Assembly (NCBI RefSeq): GCF_024539815.1 | Contig: NZ_JAHHIU010000039.1 | Location: forward strand, 124,001-188,000 | Direction of reading: 5' to 3' | Length of the DNA: 64,000 bases | Origin: Streptomyces hayashii | GTDB taxonomy: Bacteria > Actinomycetota > Actinomycetes > Streptomycetales > Streptomycetaceae | In this document: positions 17,716 to 27,430 of the stretch, piece after piece | How positions within the stretch are numbered: position 1 is the stretch's first letter | Layout: each line of letters opens with the position of its first letter | Notes under the pieces: generated by a model | What the model saw: the letters and a program-made list of their open reading frames with translations, nothing else | Told to the model about the DNA's origin: nothing | Databases searched by the model: none | Position numbers and translations under genes: made by a program

Positions 17716-18063
17716 ATGCCCTTTGTCCGTTCGTACGTGCGCTCCGACGGAACGCCGGTACGCGGACACTCCCGATGGGCGCCGGGCGCGCGCCGGGAGA
17801 TGACCATCGTCGCCGCAGTCGGCCTGGCCGTGCTCGGCTACAGCAACGCCCACACCGCTAACGGCTCGGACAGCACGCAGCCCACGCCGTCGGTCACCTA
17901 CCCGATCCGCTTCGGCCACACCGACAGCAAGCCGCGGGCGGCCGTGCCGAGCCCGACGGTCTCCTACCCGATCCGGTTCGACACACCGACCGCCAAGCGA
18001 GCCAAGCCCACACCGAGTGTGTCGTACCCGATCGACCTTTCCGCCCTGACCGGCCAGCGGTGA
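17716..18063 (+). CDS. Small membrane-anchored protein with YPI repeats
   Basis: A 115-residue protein. The ATG at 17716 is set by GGAGGA at 17707-17712. It has a basic N-terminus (MPFVRSYVRSDGTPVRGH), one predicted membrane segment (MTIVAAVGLAVLGYSNAHT, ~33-51), then a Thr/Pro/Ser-rich tail with three imperfect repeats: SVTYPIRF, TVSYPIRFDT and SVSYPIDL. I vaguely recall similar small proteins in Streptomyces but know no function. Its TGA overlaps the GTG of the truncated endonuclease gene at 18060, so the two were once translationally coupled. Only the last 14 codons survive in the second copy, at 37084-37128. Confidence 0.7.
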   Translation: MPFVRSYVRSDGTPVRGHSRWAPGARREMTIVAAVGLAVLGYSNAHTANGSDSTQPTPSVTYPIRFGHTDSKPRAAVPSPTVSYPIRFDTPTAKRAKPTPSVSYPIDLSALTGQR

Positions 18064-18198
18064 CCCGGCGCCCACCGGCCCGGCGGCGCCCTGCACGGCG
18101 CCCCAGCCGTCGCCGCCAACAACAGCAGGCACCGTTCGTCGGCCTGTGCGTGAGCGCAGCCGTAGTGCTCCGGCTGGTGGCGAAGGTGGTCGGTTGGC
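18018..18198 (+). repeat. Direct repeat, block B, copy 1
   Basis: This matches 37084-37263 at about 95% identity by eye. The two differ by a handful of substitutions and one base missing in copy 2 near 37229. Here block B is separated from block A by 635 bases; in copy 2 the blocks are directly joined. Confidence 0.9.
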
Positions 18199-18290
18199 GA
18201 GCGTCCGGATGGTCCAGCACAGCCATCCCCCTGCTGATGGGCACACTCGAGATGTCACCTCCATCGTCGCGCAAGCCGCGAAGCCGCTGA
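18060..18290 (+). pseudogene. Truncated N-terminus of the Mrr-like endonuclease
   Basis: The GTG at 18060 starts VTRRPPARRRPARRPSRRR and continues in frame through AAVVLRLVAKVVGW, the N-terminal basic region and beginning of the membrane segment of the endonuclease whose body is at 37212-37826. Similarity stops abruptly at 18198. The remaining codons are unrelated and end at 18290. This copy keeps the reading frame that copy 2 has lost, but has none of the nuclease domain. Confidence 0.75.
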
Positions 18291-18808
18291 AACGAGTCCT
18301 CCGACGCCTCAACCAGGGAACGCGGCGCGCAGGCTTCGAGGGCTTGGAGTGGTTGAGCAGCAGGCACAGGAGCTGGAACGGCCGCTCGGTATGCCCCCAC
18401 CCTTGGCGAACACCGCGGCGACTACCGCCATCGCACCCACCAGGAACTTGCTGCCGCCGAGCCAACTGGTCAGTCGTGTATGGCGGTGTTCTAGCCCCTG
18501 GGGGCTCTGCGGCCCAAAACGGTCACTTGCAGGCCGACGTGGGAGCGAGGTCGGCCACTTGGAGGCCCTCGTGCGCAAGCCAGGCTGCCGATAGGAGCGG
18601 CGCGGCGCCCAAAGCCCCACTGCGCGGCTCACTTGGGTCGGCAGCATCGGCCTGCTTCGTTTCCTGCCCGGGCCCCTGCCTTCCTACGAAGCTCACGGAG
18701 GTATGTGCCGCAGCACTATGCGTAATGCGCCCCGTGGAGTACGAATAGCCTTTATTCTCCCTGGATAGCGGGTAGAGGAAGACGCGGGTGGGGCGGGAGG
18801 GGACTACC
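18199..18808. other. Decayed spacer at the left island edge
   Basis: No frame holds up on either strand. Minus-strand stretches around 18,300-18,480 look faintly protein-like but shift frame repeatedly. I read this as decayed sequence plus the promoter of the operon starting at 18809; GC falls near 18,740-18,770, consistent with a promoter. Confidence 0.4.
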
Positions 18809-21004
18809 ATGCGTGATCACCAGGAGGGCAGGTCGCTACTGGGCCCGGAAGTCATTCTGGGCGTGGAGCAGGTTCCCCAGGAGACCCGAGCGCGTATCGC
18901 ACACGAGTTGGAACGCATCATGGAGGCCCGTGGGGGTCTCCTGCACGCATGCAGCGCCTTCAACGCTCTATACCTGGGCTACGACCCCGCCACGCGCCGC
19001 TATGCCACCGAGCCGGACCCGGATTCCTTCCTCGAGGTACAGGCCGGCGGAAGCCTGCCGGTACTGCCGGCCGGATCCTTCGTCAGGCTGACGCGCGGCG
19101 CGCGCGAGTTATGGGGCGAGATCGTCGCCGTGTTCGGGCGGCGCGACGCGGTGGAGCAGGACGGCTGGACCGCTGCTGCGTTATCGGGAGCGCCAGCGGA
19201 GAGCGACACCGACGAGCAGCGCTTGCTGATCGACACCAGTGTGTTCGGACCGTTGAGCGCCGACGAAGCGGTAGAGCTCGGAAGATGGCTGCGTCCCGGT
19301 GGCGGTCTGGAGTACGGCCACCTGATCGGGGCTGTACCGGCCGCCGTGGGAGAAGTCTCCTCACGTGACCAGATCGGGTCGCACGCGGCGTTCCTCTCCG
19401 GCGCCGGACGCGGCTTCCTGGAGCTTGGCCCGCTCCCGAGCTGGCTGGACAAGGACGCCGACGCCGAGACCGTCGCCTGGGCTGTACGGTCGGCAACTAC
19501 ATGCGTGGCGGACATCATGGCCTCCAGCCGGGCCATCCGCACTTGGGGCCTGTTCGGCCGATCGGCCTCCGCAGTACAGGACTTCGCCGGCTCCGAGCGG
19601 GCGCAAGAGCTGCGCAGGTCGGTGTCGCGGCCCGGACCGGGCGGCGCGGCGCGCTACTCGGCACTTTGGCCGTTGTTGACAACGCTGCCCGCCGACGAAG
19701 CGGAAGACACACGGCCTCAGCCACTGTCCGGCGTTGCGGGAGCCGCTCAGGTCGTTGACGCCAACCTTGCCCTCGCGGACGCCGTGACCGGCCACCGCTA
19801 CCGAAGCGGGGTTGACGTCCGTCTCGACGATCGCTGGCTGGAAGGCGGGGTGTGGAGGGCGCAAGCCGAACCGGTCACCGACCTGCTGGCCGGACTGGAT
19901 CCGCTGACCCCCGCAGGGATCGGATTCGCGGAGTCCGGGCCTACGGCACAAGACCTGAACCAAGCGCGCGGTCTGGATGCCGGAGCGAGCCGGGTCCAGG
20001 TCGAGCACGTGGACGACGAACTGGTCGTCTTCACCGTCTCCATGGGAGCCAGGGACTTCGCCGTAGGCAGGCTGGAATTGACACGGCCGGTAAAGAACCT
20101 GCTGCCCGAGGGGCAGATGATCCTGCACCTGCACCACGACAGCGAGCACCTTTCGGACACGTCGGCGCTGCAGCGCGCGTGGCCCGCACACTCCGGCATC
20201 ACCGGTGTGACCTGGCCGTCCACCATGTATCCCGGCGTGCGGCTCACCGTCGCGGCAGCAAGGGCTGGACGGCGCCTCGTCGCAACGACCATGCGGCTTG
20301 CCGAGCCTGTGCTGGTCGACGGATTCGGGCCCGTCCGCTGGGAGTGCGACTGGACTCTGTTCGCCCACGGCCTGGGCCTGCCTGCTTGGTCGCCGGATAC
20401 GGCCGCCCCCCAGCGGTGGCAGCCCTCCGTGAACACAGGGGCCTGGCGTCCCGCGGTTGCCGCGTTGGAGCACCTGATCGTCGAGGCACTCAGACGAGAC
20501 GGAACCATCGGGCCGGCCGGCAGCCGTAGCCTCCATGGCCGTCGCCTGACCGCCTCGCTGTTCGGCCCTGAAATGTGCACTGCCGCGCTGCTGTGGACGG
20601 TCATCCACACCTGCGAGGACATGGCTGTTCTGGGCCTGCTCACGCAGACGGCGTCCAACGTCGGCGAGCCCGACGTCTTCACCTGGTGGCCTGATACTCC
20701 CGAGGCCTGGGAGGCGCGTAAAAACGCGGACTGGGGTGGTGACGGCCTTCCCGAGACCGCGATGAACCGGCATTGGGTCAGGCCCCGCGAGCGTCGTCTG
20801 CCCAGCGGGCAACGGGCTTCGCCGGAATCCCGTGCCGCATACGCACGCTGGCGCCTCGACGTGGAAGGCCGTGACGCCGAGACCGAGCTGCCAGCCGGCA
20901 TGACGTTCGTCCACGGACACCTGCGGGGCACCGGCCCAGGCCAGCCCTGGCACCGCTACCTCACCCAGAACGAGCAACAGGAAAGGCGCAGCGGAAACGG
21001 ATGA
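18809..21004 (+). CDS. Unknown 731-residue partner of the large ATPase
   Basis: The start is the ATG at 18809, with AGGGG seven bases upstream; a GTG at 18788 would add seven residues. The product is soluble, with no signal peptide, membrane segment, P-loop or zinc motif that I can see. A region near residues 60-110 (YATEPDPDSFLEVQAGGSLPV) and one near 400-470 (VEHVDDELVVFTVSMGARDF) look like compact beta-rich folds. The C-terminus has MTFVHGHLRGTGPG and a His-rich tail. I do not recognise the family. The TGA (21002-21004) overlaps the ATG of the ATPase gene as ATGA, so the two are almost certainly co-translated and likely form one complex. A role as sensor or effector of that ATPase is an inference from coupling and island context. 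Confidence 0.8.
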   Translation: MRDHQEGRSLLGPEVILGVEQVPQETRARIAHELERIMEARGGLLHACSAFNALYLGYDPATRRYATEPDPDSFLEVQAGGSLPVLPAGSFVRLTRGARELWGEIVAVFGRRDAVEQDGWTAAALSGAPAESDTDEQRLLIDTSVFGPLSADEAVELGRWLRPGGGLEYGHLIGAVPAAVGEVSSRDQIGSHAAFLSGAGRGFLELGPLPSWLDKDADAETVAWAVRSATTCVADIMASSRAIRTWGLFGRSASAVQDFAGSERAQELRRSVSRPGPGGAARYSALWPLLTTLPADEAEDTRPQPLSGVAGAAQVVDANLALADAVTGHRYRSGVDVRLDDRWLEGGVWRAQAEPVTDLLAGLDPLTPAGIGFAESGPTAQDLNQARGLDAGASRVQVEHVDDELVVFTVSMGARDFAVGRLELTRPVKNLLPEGQMILHLHHDSEHLSDTSALQRAWPAHSGITGVTWPSTMYPGVRLTVAAARAGRRLVATTMRLAEPVLVDGFGPVRWECDWTLFAHGLGLPAWSPDTAAPQRWQPSVNTGAWRPAVAALEHLIVEALRRDGTIGPAGSRSLHGRRLTASLFGPEMCTAALLWTVIHTCEDMAVLGLLTQTASNVGEPDVFTWWPDTPEAWEARKNADWGGDGLPETAMNRHWVRPRERRLPSGQRASPESRAAYARWRLDVEGRDAETELPAGMTFVHGHLRGTGPGQPWHRYLTQNEQQERRSGNG

Positions 21005-24000
21005 CACGAACCAAGATGACGGTGAAGCAGCGCGGCCCGTATGTGGAAGCGCCCGCAGCGCTACGAGAACAGGTAGGCCTCAGCCTGGCCAACCTCGGTG
21101 ACCCTCTGGGCGACGTCTTCGCGGTCGTGGACGAAGCCCAGCTGAACGACCTGCTCAACCGGGTGGGCAGGACGAAGCGCACTCAACTGCTGCAGATGCT
21201 ACGGGTTCCGGCCATGGGCAAGCTCACGCCCACCATCAGTCGGCATGCCCTGACACAGCTACGTTCCCAGCGTTCCTCCAAGTACCGGCCTCTCGAGGCC
21301 AGGATCCTGGGCAGCCCTCTCTTCGAAGGCCTTTCACAGGCGAGACGACAGTGGTCGGAAGGACACCGCGACGGCGTCCTCGAAAGCATCCTCGAGCAGT
21401 CCCCCCGCGCGGAACTGCTCTTGGCCGCGATTGCCTTCTGGGAGTCAGACCCCGGACAGGCCCGTGTTCTGGCCTGGGCACTACGCAACCGGGCTTTGCC
21501 GTCCTGGCCCGCCGAGCACGTGTCACGCCTTGCGGATGACTGCGACCGCTTCGCTCAGGAATGGGCCGAACGGCACCTTGCGCACACCGCTGGCCTGAAC
21601 GCCTCGCTGGCCGACCACGAAGACGAAGACGAGGCTGACGCAGCAGTGAATGTCTCGGTGGAATCAGTTGCGCAGTGCGACGAGATCGCGGAGCGTTTGA
21701 AACAACTCTTCGCGCGTGCTGCCGCTGACCTCAGACAAGCCGCTGAACGCGTAGGGGCAGGGGCACTGCCCGATCCCGGGGTATGGGAGGCGACCCAAGA
21801 ACTACTCACGTTTCTGCCAGCCGTGCGATACGCGCTGGCCCGAGTGAGCGATCAGCCAATCGGCGACGTACCGGAAGACCACCAGGCCCTGGCGGCACTC
21901 TTGCGTGAGCGCAGTCGAATACTCGACCGCCGCACACGATGGCTGCCCGCACTCAAGACCGCAACCCAAGCAGCAACACCACACGAAACAGAGGTCGTTG
22001 GGGAGCTGCGCCAGCAAGCGGCACGGCTCCTCGAAGCAGAAGAGTGGGACGACAGCGACGTACAACTGGCCGCACTGATGGCCGACATCGTCGCGCTCGC
22101 AGAAGCCGTCGCACACGATGACGACACCCGTGCCGAACACCTCGACAGCAGATTGCGCACCGCCCTGTCCGATCGCATGCGCCCCGTCTTGCTGCCACTC
22201 CTGCGCGGCAAGATCACCTTCCCCCAGGACACACCTGCTGCCACGCCACCACCGCCTGCGGACTCCCCCCGACCGTCACCGGACCCCGGGGACGCCACGC
22301 CCGCGCACGACAAGGCCCTCCCGGCCGGCGACGACGCTTCCACCACCGGCGCCGACGGCACCGAGACCACGTCCACGGCAGCGCAACCCGCCGACGACGA
22401 AGTGCCCGCTGCCTCCCACATCCCCGTTCCCGGCCGGCAGGGGCAAACGGAGACAGCATCCAGCGAGGGTGCGCAACAGACACTGCAGGCCGCTCGCACG
22501 GGAAACACAGCCCTCCACACCCAGGAGCGAGCCTTCACCACACCGCTCGCTCCCGCACCGCTGCTTCCCGATGCCGCGGCAGCGCCAACCGCGGCCGACG
22601 ATCACGCGGACCCCTCGCACAGCGCCGTCGCCCACCTGCTCCAGGCCCACGAACCAGCTCTGGCCTACCACGTCGCACAGATTGCCGACCAGACCGAGCT
22701 CGCAACCAGTCTCAAGCTGCACGTCCTGTCAACTGCGATGCGTACCGCGACCGGCCCGTGCGCCGAAGCGGTCCACACCGAGATCGCTCATCTCGCCGGC
22801 CAGACCATGCCGGAAGCCCTTCCGGACCGCATCCTGCTCGCTACCTCCCTCTTCCGCGCCTGCCTCGTCTCCGCAGATCCGGCAGCCGGTGAACTCTTGC
22901 GCCCGCTGGCCCAGTCGCTACACACGCTGCCGTCCTTCCGCACCACCCTGACTGCCACTGCCGAGGCCTGTGCCCGCGGCCAACTCGGTGTTCACTCCAT
23001 CACCTCCAGTAACCCCGACGACTCCGGCGACACCGAAACGAACGTGGACGTCGCCTCCGTCTGCACCCTCGCCCGTGAGCACCTCGCCGAACCGCGCAGC
23101 CTGCACTTTCCCCGCGCCAACGACATCGTCCGTGAGTGGTGGAGCGAACACGGCCCCATCGGCCACATCCTGTACGCGGTGGCACGGGACGACCGCCCCC
23201 GCCTGGACGCAGTGCAAGCCGAACTCGTGGCCCTGCGCAAGCCCGACGTCCTGGAACGACGACTGACCGCCACCGACCAGCAGAAGAGAAACAACAAGGC
23301 CCGTCTCCAGGGAGCCGCCAGGCGGCGCATCCTCCAGTACGCACACGAATCCCTCGACGTCGCGCACACCTGGCTGACATCCGTCCAAAGCCTGGAATCC
23401 TTCCAGCCGCCGCCGGTCTTCTCCCACCTTGCCCAGCGCGTCAAGGACCACGCCACCGGCATGAAGACGGAACTGGCAGCCACCGCAGAGGAACCGGACC
23501 CCCTACTGTCCGCCACGGCAGCCCTATGCGCACAAGCCATGCAGACCAGCGTCGGCTTTCTACGCACCGGCAGACTCTCCGGCGCCGAACCCACCGTCCT
23601 CACCGCGCTCAACGCCGACTTGCTGCGCTGTGCGGACCTGGACTTCGACCTCGAGTTGAATCCCTTGCGCTCCGTAACCATCGACGACGTACGCATCGCC
23701 CAGCGAACCGACTGGGAAACAGCAGCACGCCAGCATGCTGCCGCGGAGAACTACGCCACCGCGAGAACCACCCTGGAAATGCTCGAATCACATGCCGGCA
23801 GTAGCGAATCCGTCGGCAAGTTGAGCGAAGAGCAACACCGACTGCTGCCGGAGAGCAGGAAGAACGTCACCACACTGCACCGCGACGTCACCCACCACGC
23901 CGAGACGGCCGCCCGGCTCGGCCAGCTGCCCGAACCCGGGCGTTCCCACATCATGGCGCGCCTGGAATCAACCAAACGAGCACTCCACGAAGACAACCTC

Positions 24001-26931
24001 GGCACCATTCGTCATGAGTGCGAGGGCATCGTTGATCAGCTCAACACCCTGTCGGAGCAGGCCAAAAACGCCTTCCGCGCCGCGGCAACCCAACAACTGA
24101 ACCACTCAGATGCACGTGCCGACCTGGCAGACGAGATCTGGACCCTGATCGCCGACGGAGATCTCGCCACGGCCGAGGAGTTCCTCATCGCTGCCCGTGA
24201 CGGCATCAGCCCGCCCACGGCAAACGTGGTCGCCGACTTCGATGCCTTCTTTCCCGCTGTCCACGATGCCCTCCGGTCAGGAATCACGCCGGAACTGGTC
24301 AAGGACGCCGGCAACGGGGTACAGCGTGAAGCCCTCGACTTCTCCGAACTGACACCCGTCCAGCGTTCCCAGGCCGCGAACGCACTCACTGCCCTGCAGC
24401 AGTTGCACGGTCAGTGGAACACGCTGCGCCCCAAGGCCAAATTTCAGCAGCTCCGGCCGGTCCTGCGGCTGGCAGGCATCGAATACGACCAGGAGCGCCC
24501 GACCGAACTGCCCAACCCGGCCAACCGGCAGTGGTTTGACCTCACTGACGTCAAGCTTGTCGGCCCCGCGAAATTGCCGCAGTTCGGTTCAGGAGCCGAC
24601 GGCCGACTACGAATGATGATCACCCGGTCGGTCTCAGATGCCCGGACGCTGATGGGCTGGATCGAACAGGACGTCAGCCAGCTGCCGGTCCTGATTGTCG
24701 TCGCGTCGGCCTTGAGCGCAACACAGCGCCGCGCCCTGGCCCATGAATGCGTCAGTCGCCGCGACAAGCCGATTCTCGTGCTGGACGCCTGCGCGGTGGC
24801 CTTCCTCGCAGCCCGGGGCACCGGCCTGTTCGCCACCACCGAGCACATCCTCGCGCCGTTCAGCTCCGTCACACCCTATTTCCCCGAAGCCAGCGACACC
24901 CTGCCCACCGAAATGTTCTACGGCCGCAGCGATGAGTTGTCCGCAGTCCTCGACCCGCAGGGCTCAAGCATCGTCTACGGCGGCCGCAGACTCGGCAAAT
25001 CAGCGTTGCTCAAAGCCGCAGCCTCCCGCTACCGGCAGACTAGGCACCAGGTAAGCCTGTACATTCCCCTCCCGTCAGGCATGGGCCTCACCCCCGAGGT
25101 GCTCTGGGACCTGCTGGGCAGCAGTCTGGAGCAGTCCGGCATCGCCGAACGCCGCAAGCACCGGGCGAGCGGGATGCGCCAAGTCGAGGTGGACATCAAT
25201 GCCTGGCTCGAGCAGGACAAGGCGCGCAAGCTCCTCGTCCTGTTCGACGAATGCGACGAGTTCTTCGACGGCGATGCCCGCAAGGGCTTCGTCCACACAT
25301 CGGCCCTGCGTAACCTCATGAGCGCCAGTGGGCGCCGCTTCAAGCCCGTCTTCGCCGGCCTGCACCAAGTCCAACGGTTCGCCGCTCTGCCGAACCAGCC
25401 GCTCGCCAGCGCCCACTTCGGTGAACCCCTCGTCATCGGACCGCTCAGCCCCGCCGCCGCCTACCGCCTCCTCCAAGAGCCCATGCAGGCACTAGGAATC
25501 CGCTTCCACAGCGACATGCTCATCCACCGAGCTCTGGCCTACGCGAACTACCACCCAAAGATCATCCAGAACATCGGACTCGCCCTCGTCCACGAGACCC
25601 ACCATCACCGCACTCCCGCCGACAGCCCACCATGGACCATCGACGAGGACACGTTGGAACGAGTCATCGGATCGGAGGCACTCGCCAAGAACATCCGAGA
25701 CACCGTACGGCTCACCCTTCACCTCGACCCCCGGTACAAACTAATTGCCCTGGTGGTGGCACTCCACGCCCACCGCAAAGGCGTGGACGAACCGATCGCA
25801 GGCCGAGCATTGCGAGCGGAATGCACCGAATGGTGGCCCCACGCCCTCGCTGCCACCACACCAGACGAATACCGCGCCCTGCTGGAAGAAATGACGGGCC
25901 TCGGCGTGCTCACCTCCGACGACGCCGGTTGGCGGCTTCGGTCCTCCAACGTCCTGCGCCTGTTGGGAACCCCGACGAGTATCGAGGAAGAACTCTCCGT
26001 CCAGGAGAGCAACGCCGTCACGACCCTGTCCGCTACCCACGGCCGACGCCCACTGCCGCCCAAGGCCAGGATCAGCCCGCTGACGGAAGCCCAGATCGCC
26101 GACCTCACCACCCGACGCAACGGGGTACGGATCGTTCTGGGAACCCCCGCACTGGGCCTGGACGACGTCCACGGTGCCCTCAACAGCCAGCAGCAACGCA
26201 TCGCGGGCCGAATTGCACCCCTCATCGCGCCCACGACCCCCGCGGGCTACAAGAAACAGCTGCAGACAGGTGCTCCAGGACGCCAGCACCGCATCATCCT
26301 CAGCGACATGCGCCCTTTCGGTCGCGAAGCCCTCCGCCTGGCACTGGACCAGGCCATCACCCTCCAACCCCAAGAAGGCGTCACCCGCTGCGTCGTTGCC
26401 CTGGTCGACTCCTCGAATACGGACCACATGCGGGAGCTGAACGGCGCCGACGAAGAGAGCATGGTCTTCCTGAAACTGGCCACCGCAGATGGTCTACGCA
26501 GCTGGACATCGGAGCAGGACGCGATGGCACCGTACTCCGACACAGCCGTGCGGGACGCACTCCTGAAGGCCACCGGAGGGTGGCCCACCCTTCTCAACCA
26601 CGTCCTTCAGATGGCCAATCGCGGTCAGACCCCCTCCAAAACACTCGCTCAGCTCCAGGCGGACCTCGAAAACGCAGTGGGGATGTCGCTCATGGACGAC
26701 TCAGGCCTCGCCTCAGCCATCGAACTGCATCCCCTGCTCCAGCAGATCGTCGAATTCGATACCCCGCTGCCCGTGGAAGACCTCAGCGAGCTGCTTCAGC
26801 CCGAACACCCCGACGCTGCACATCTGCTGGCGTGCCTGCACCGTATGAACATCCTTGTGGACACCGGCCAGCAAGAACTCGTTGTCGAGCCCGTCTTGGC
26901 TGCCACCTGGCGGCGGCAGGCTCTCCAATAG
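21001..26931 (+). CDS. Giant STAND-like P-loop ATPase
   Basis: A 1,976-residue protein. Residues 1-400 are helical and unfamiliar. Residues ~405-535 are a low-complexity Pro/Ala/Thr linker. Residues ~540-1,180 are again helical with coiled-coil character. A small alpha/beta domain (~1,215-1,290, PVLIVVASALSATQRRAL ... KPILVLDA) precedes the nucleotide-binding domain. MFYGRSDEL is followed by Walker A YGGRRLGKSALL (~1,325-1,336), Walker B LLVLFDECDEFF (~1,411-1,422) and a sensor-like VFAGLHQVQRF. This GRRxGKS form is typical of STAND/archaeal-type ATPases. Residues ~1,560-1,976 contain probable winged-helix and helical modules. Large STAND ATPases often act as defence sensors that oligomerise on a trigger. 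No nuclease, TIR or protease domain is recognised, so the effector is unidentified and may be the upstream partner. Confidence 0.85.
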   Translation: MTRTKMTVKQRGPYVEAPAALREQVGLSLANLGDPLGDVFAVVDEAQLNDLLNRVGRTKRTQLLQMLRVPAMGKLTPTISRHALTQLRSQRSSKYRPLEARILGSPLFEGLSQARRQWSEGHRDGVLESILEQSPRAELLLAAIAFWESDPGQARVLAWALRNRALPSWPAEHVSRLADDCDRFAQEWAERHLAHTAGLNASLADHEDEDEADAAVNVSVESVAQCDEIAERLKQLFARAAADLRQAAERVGAGALPDPGVWEATQELLTFLPAVRYALARVSDQPIGDVPEDHQALAALLRERSRILDRRTRWLPALKTATQAATPHETEVVGELRQQAARLLEAEEWDDSDVQLAALMADIVALAEAVAHDDDTRAEHLDSRLRTALSDRMRPVLLPLLRGKITFPQDTPAATPPPPADSPRPSPDPGDATPAHDKALPAGDDASTTGADGTETTSTAAQPADDEVPAASHIPVPGRQGQTETASSEGAQQTLQAARTGNTALHTQERAFTTPLAPAPLLPDAAAAPTAADDHADPSHSAVAHLLQAHEPALAYHVAQIADQTELATSLKLHVLSTAMRTATGPCAEAVHTEIAHLAGQTMPEALPDRILLATSLFRACLVSADPAAGELLRPLAQSLHTLPSFRTTLTATAEACARGQLGVHSITSSNPDDSGDTETNVDVASVCTLAREHLAEPRSLHFPRANDIVREWWSEHGPIGHILYAVARDDRPRLDAVQAELVALRKPDVLERRLTATDQQKRNNKARLQGAARRRILQYAHESLDVAHTWLTSVQSLESFQPPPVFSHLAQRVKDHATGMKTELAATAEEPDPLLSATAALCAQAMQTSVGFLRTGRLSGAEPTVLTALNADLLRCADLDFDLELNPLRSVTIDDVRIAQRTDWETAARQHAAAENYATARTTLEMLESHAGSSESVGKLSEEQHRLLPESRKNVTTLHRDVTHHAETAARLGQLPEPGRSHIMARLESTKRALHEDNLGTIRHECEGIVDQLNTLSEQAKNAFRAAATQQLNHSDARADLADEIWTLIADGDLATAEEFLIAARDGISPPTANVVADFDAFFPAVHDALRSGITPELVKDAGNGVQREALDFSELTPVQRSQAANALTALQQLHGQWNTLRPKAKFQQLRPVLRLAGIEYDQERPTELPNPANRQWFDLTDVKLVGPAKLPQFGSGADGRLRMMITRSVSDARTLMGWIEQDVSQLPVLIVVASALSATQRRALAHECVSRRDKPILVLDACAVAFLAARGTGLFATTEHILAPFSSVTPYFPEASDTLPTEMFYGRSDELSAVLDPQGSSIVYGGRRLGKSALLKAAASRYRQTRHQVSLYIPLPSGMGLTPEVLWDLLGSSLEQSGIAERRKHRASGMRQVEVDINAWLEQDKARKLLVLFDECDEFFDGDARKGFVHTSALRNLMSASGRRFKPVFAGLHQVQRFAALPNQPLASAHFGEPLVIGPLSPAAAYRLLQEPMQALGIRFHSDMLIHRALAYANYHPKIIQNIGLALVHETHHHRTPADSPPWTIDEDTLERVIGSEALAKNIRDTVRLTLHLDPRYKLIALVVALHAHRKGVDEPIAGRALRAECTEWWPHALAATTPDEYRALLEEMTGLGVLTSDDAGWRLRSSNVLRLLGTPTSIEEELSVQESNAVTTLSATHGRRPLPPKARISPLTEAQIADLTTRRNGVRIVLGTPALGLDDVHGALNSQQQRIAGRIAPLIAPTTPAGYKKQLQTGAPGRQHRIILSDMRPFGREALRLALDQAITLQPQEGVTRCVVALVDSSNTDHMRELNGADEESMVFLKLATADGLRSWTSEQDAMAPYSDTAVRDALLKATGGWPTLLNHVLQMANRGQTPSKTLAQLQADLENAVGMSLMDDSGLASAIELHPLLQQIVEFDTPLPVEDLSELLQPEHPDAAHLLACLHRMNILVDTGQQELVVEPVLAATWRRQALQ

Positions 26932-26942
26932 CCGGAACCGGA

Positions 26943-27179
26943 GCTCTCGAGGAGGGCCAGCCATGTGCCGGACGCCGGTCCGGCATCGTGGCAGGTTCAT
27001 GGCCGCCGTGCGGAGCCCACCGCGGCCGTAGTCGACGCGCAGAGCGTGAAGACCTCGGCAAACGTAGCCGAGATCAGTCAGGGCATCGACGCCGACAAGA
27101 AGATCAAAGGGCGCAAGCGGCACCTGATCACGGACACGCTCGATCTGGTGCTGGCCATCCTCGTCACCGCGGCAGCGTG
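26943..27179 (+). pseudogene. IS5-family transposase fragment
   Basis: The frame reading PTAAVVDAQSVKTSANVAE, then GIDADKKIKGRKRHLITDT and LVLAILVTAA is the first catalytic-Asp region of an IS5-type DDE transposase. A stop follows at 27178, where the family continues. The N-terminal part and the remaining catalytic residues are missing, and no inverted repeats are evident. It sits 11 bases after the ATPase gene. Confidence 0.75.
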
Positions 27180-27430
27180 AACCTTGATCAGATGCTCTCT
27201 AAGGGGCATGAGCAACGACAGTCGTTAGCCTTTTGCGGCAGAAAAACGATTATGCGCTCCGGTCGCCGGTGATGAAGGGCGCACGGTGGCAATTGGCTTG
27301 AACCGTCTGACTGTTGCCGTCTGTGCCTTTAGGATGACGGTCTGTTTCGGATGCTCATCTGTCCCACCCGTACCGGTATCACTCGCACGTCACACCCTCC
27401 CCGGAGAGGGAGATTCGGAGCAGCTCGACC

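Noticed and set aside
18309..18647. Minus-strand frame at the left island edge
   Set aside because: It is only faintly protein-like, shifts frame, has no start context and no recognisable family.
19361..21007. Minus-strand open frame of 548 codons
   Set aside because: It is antisense to the 731-residue gene, which has a good ribosome site and a coupled downstream start; the antisense product has no motifs.
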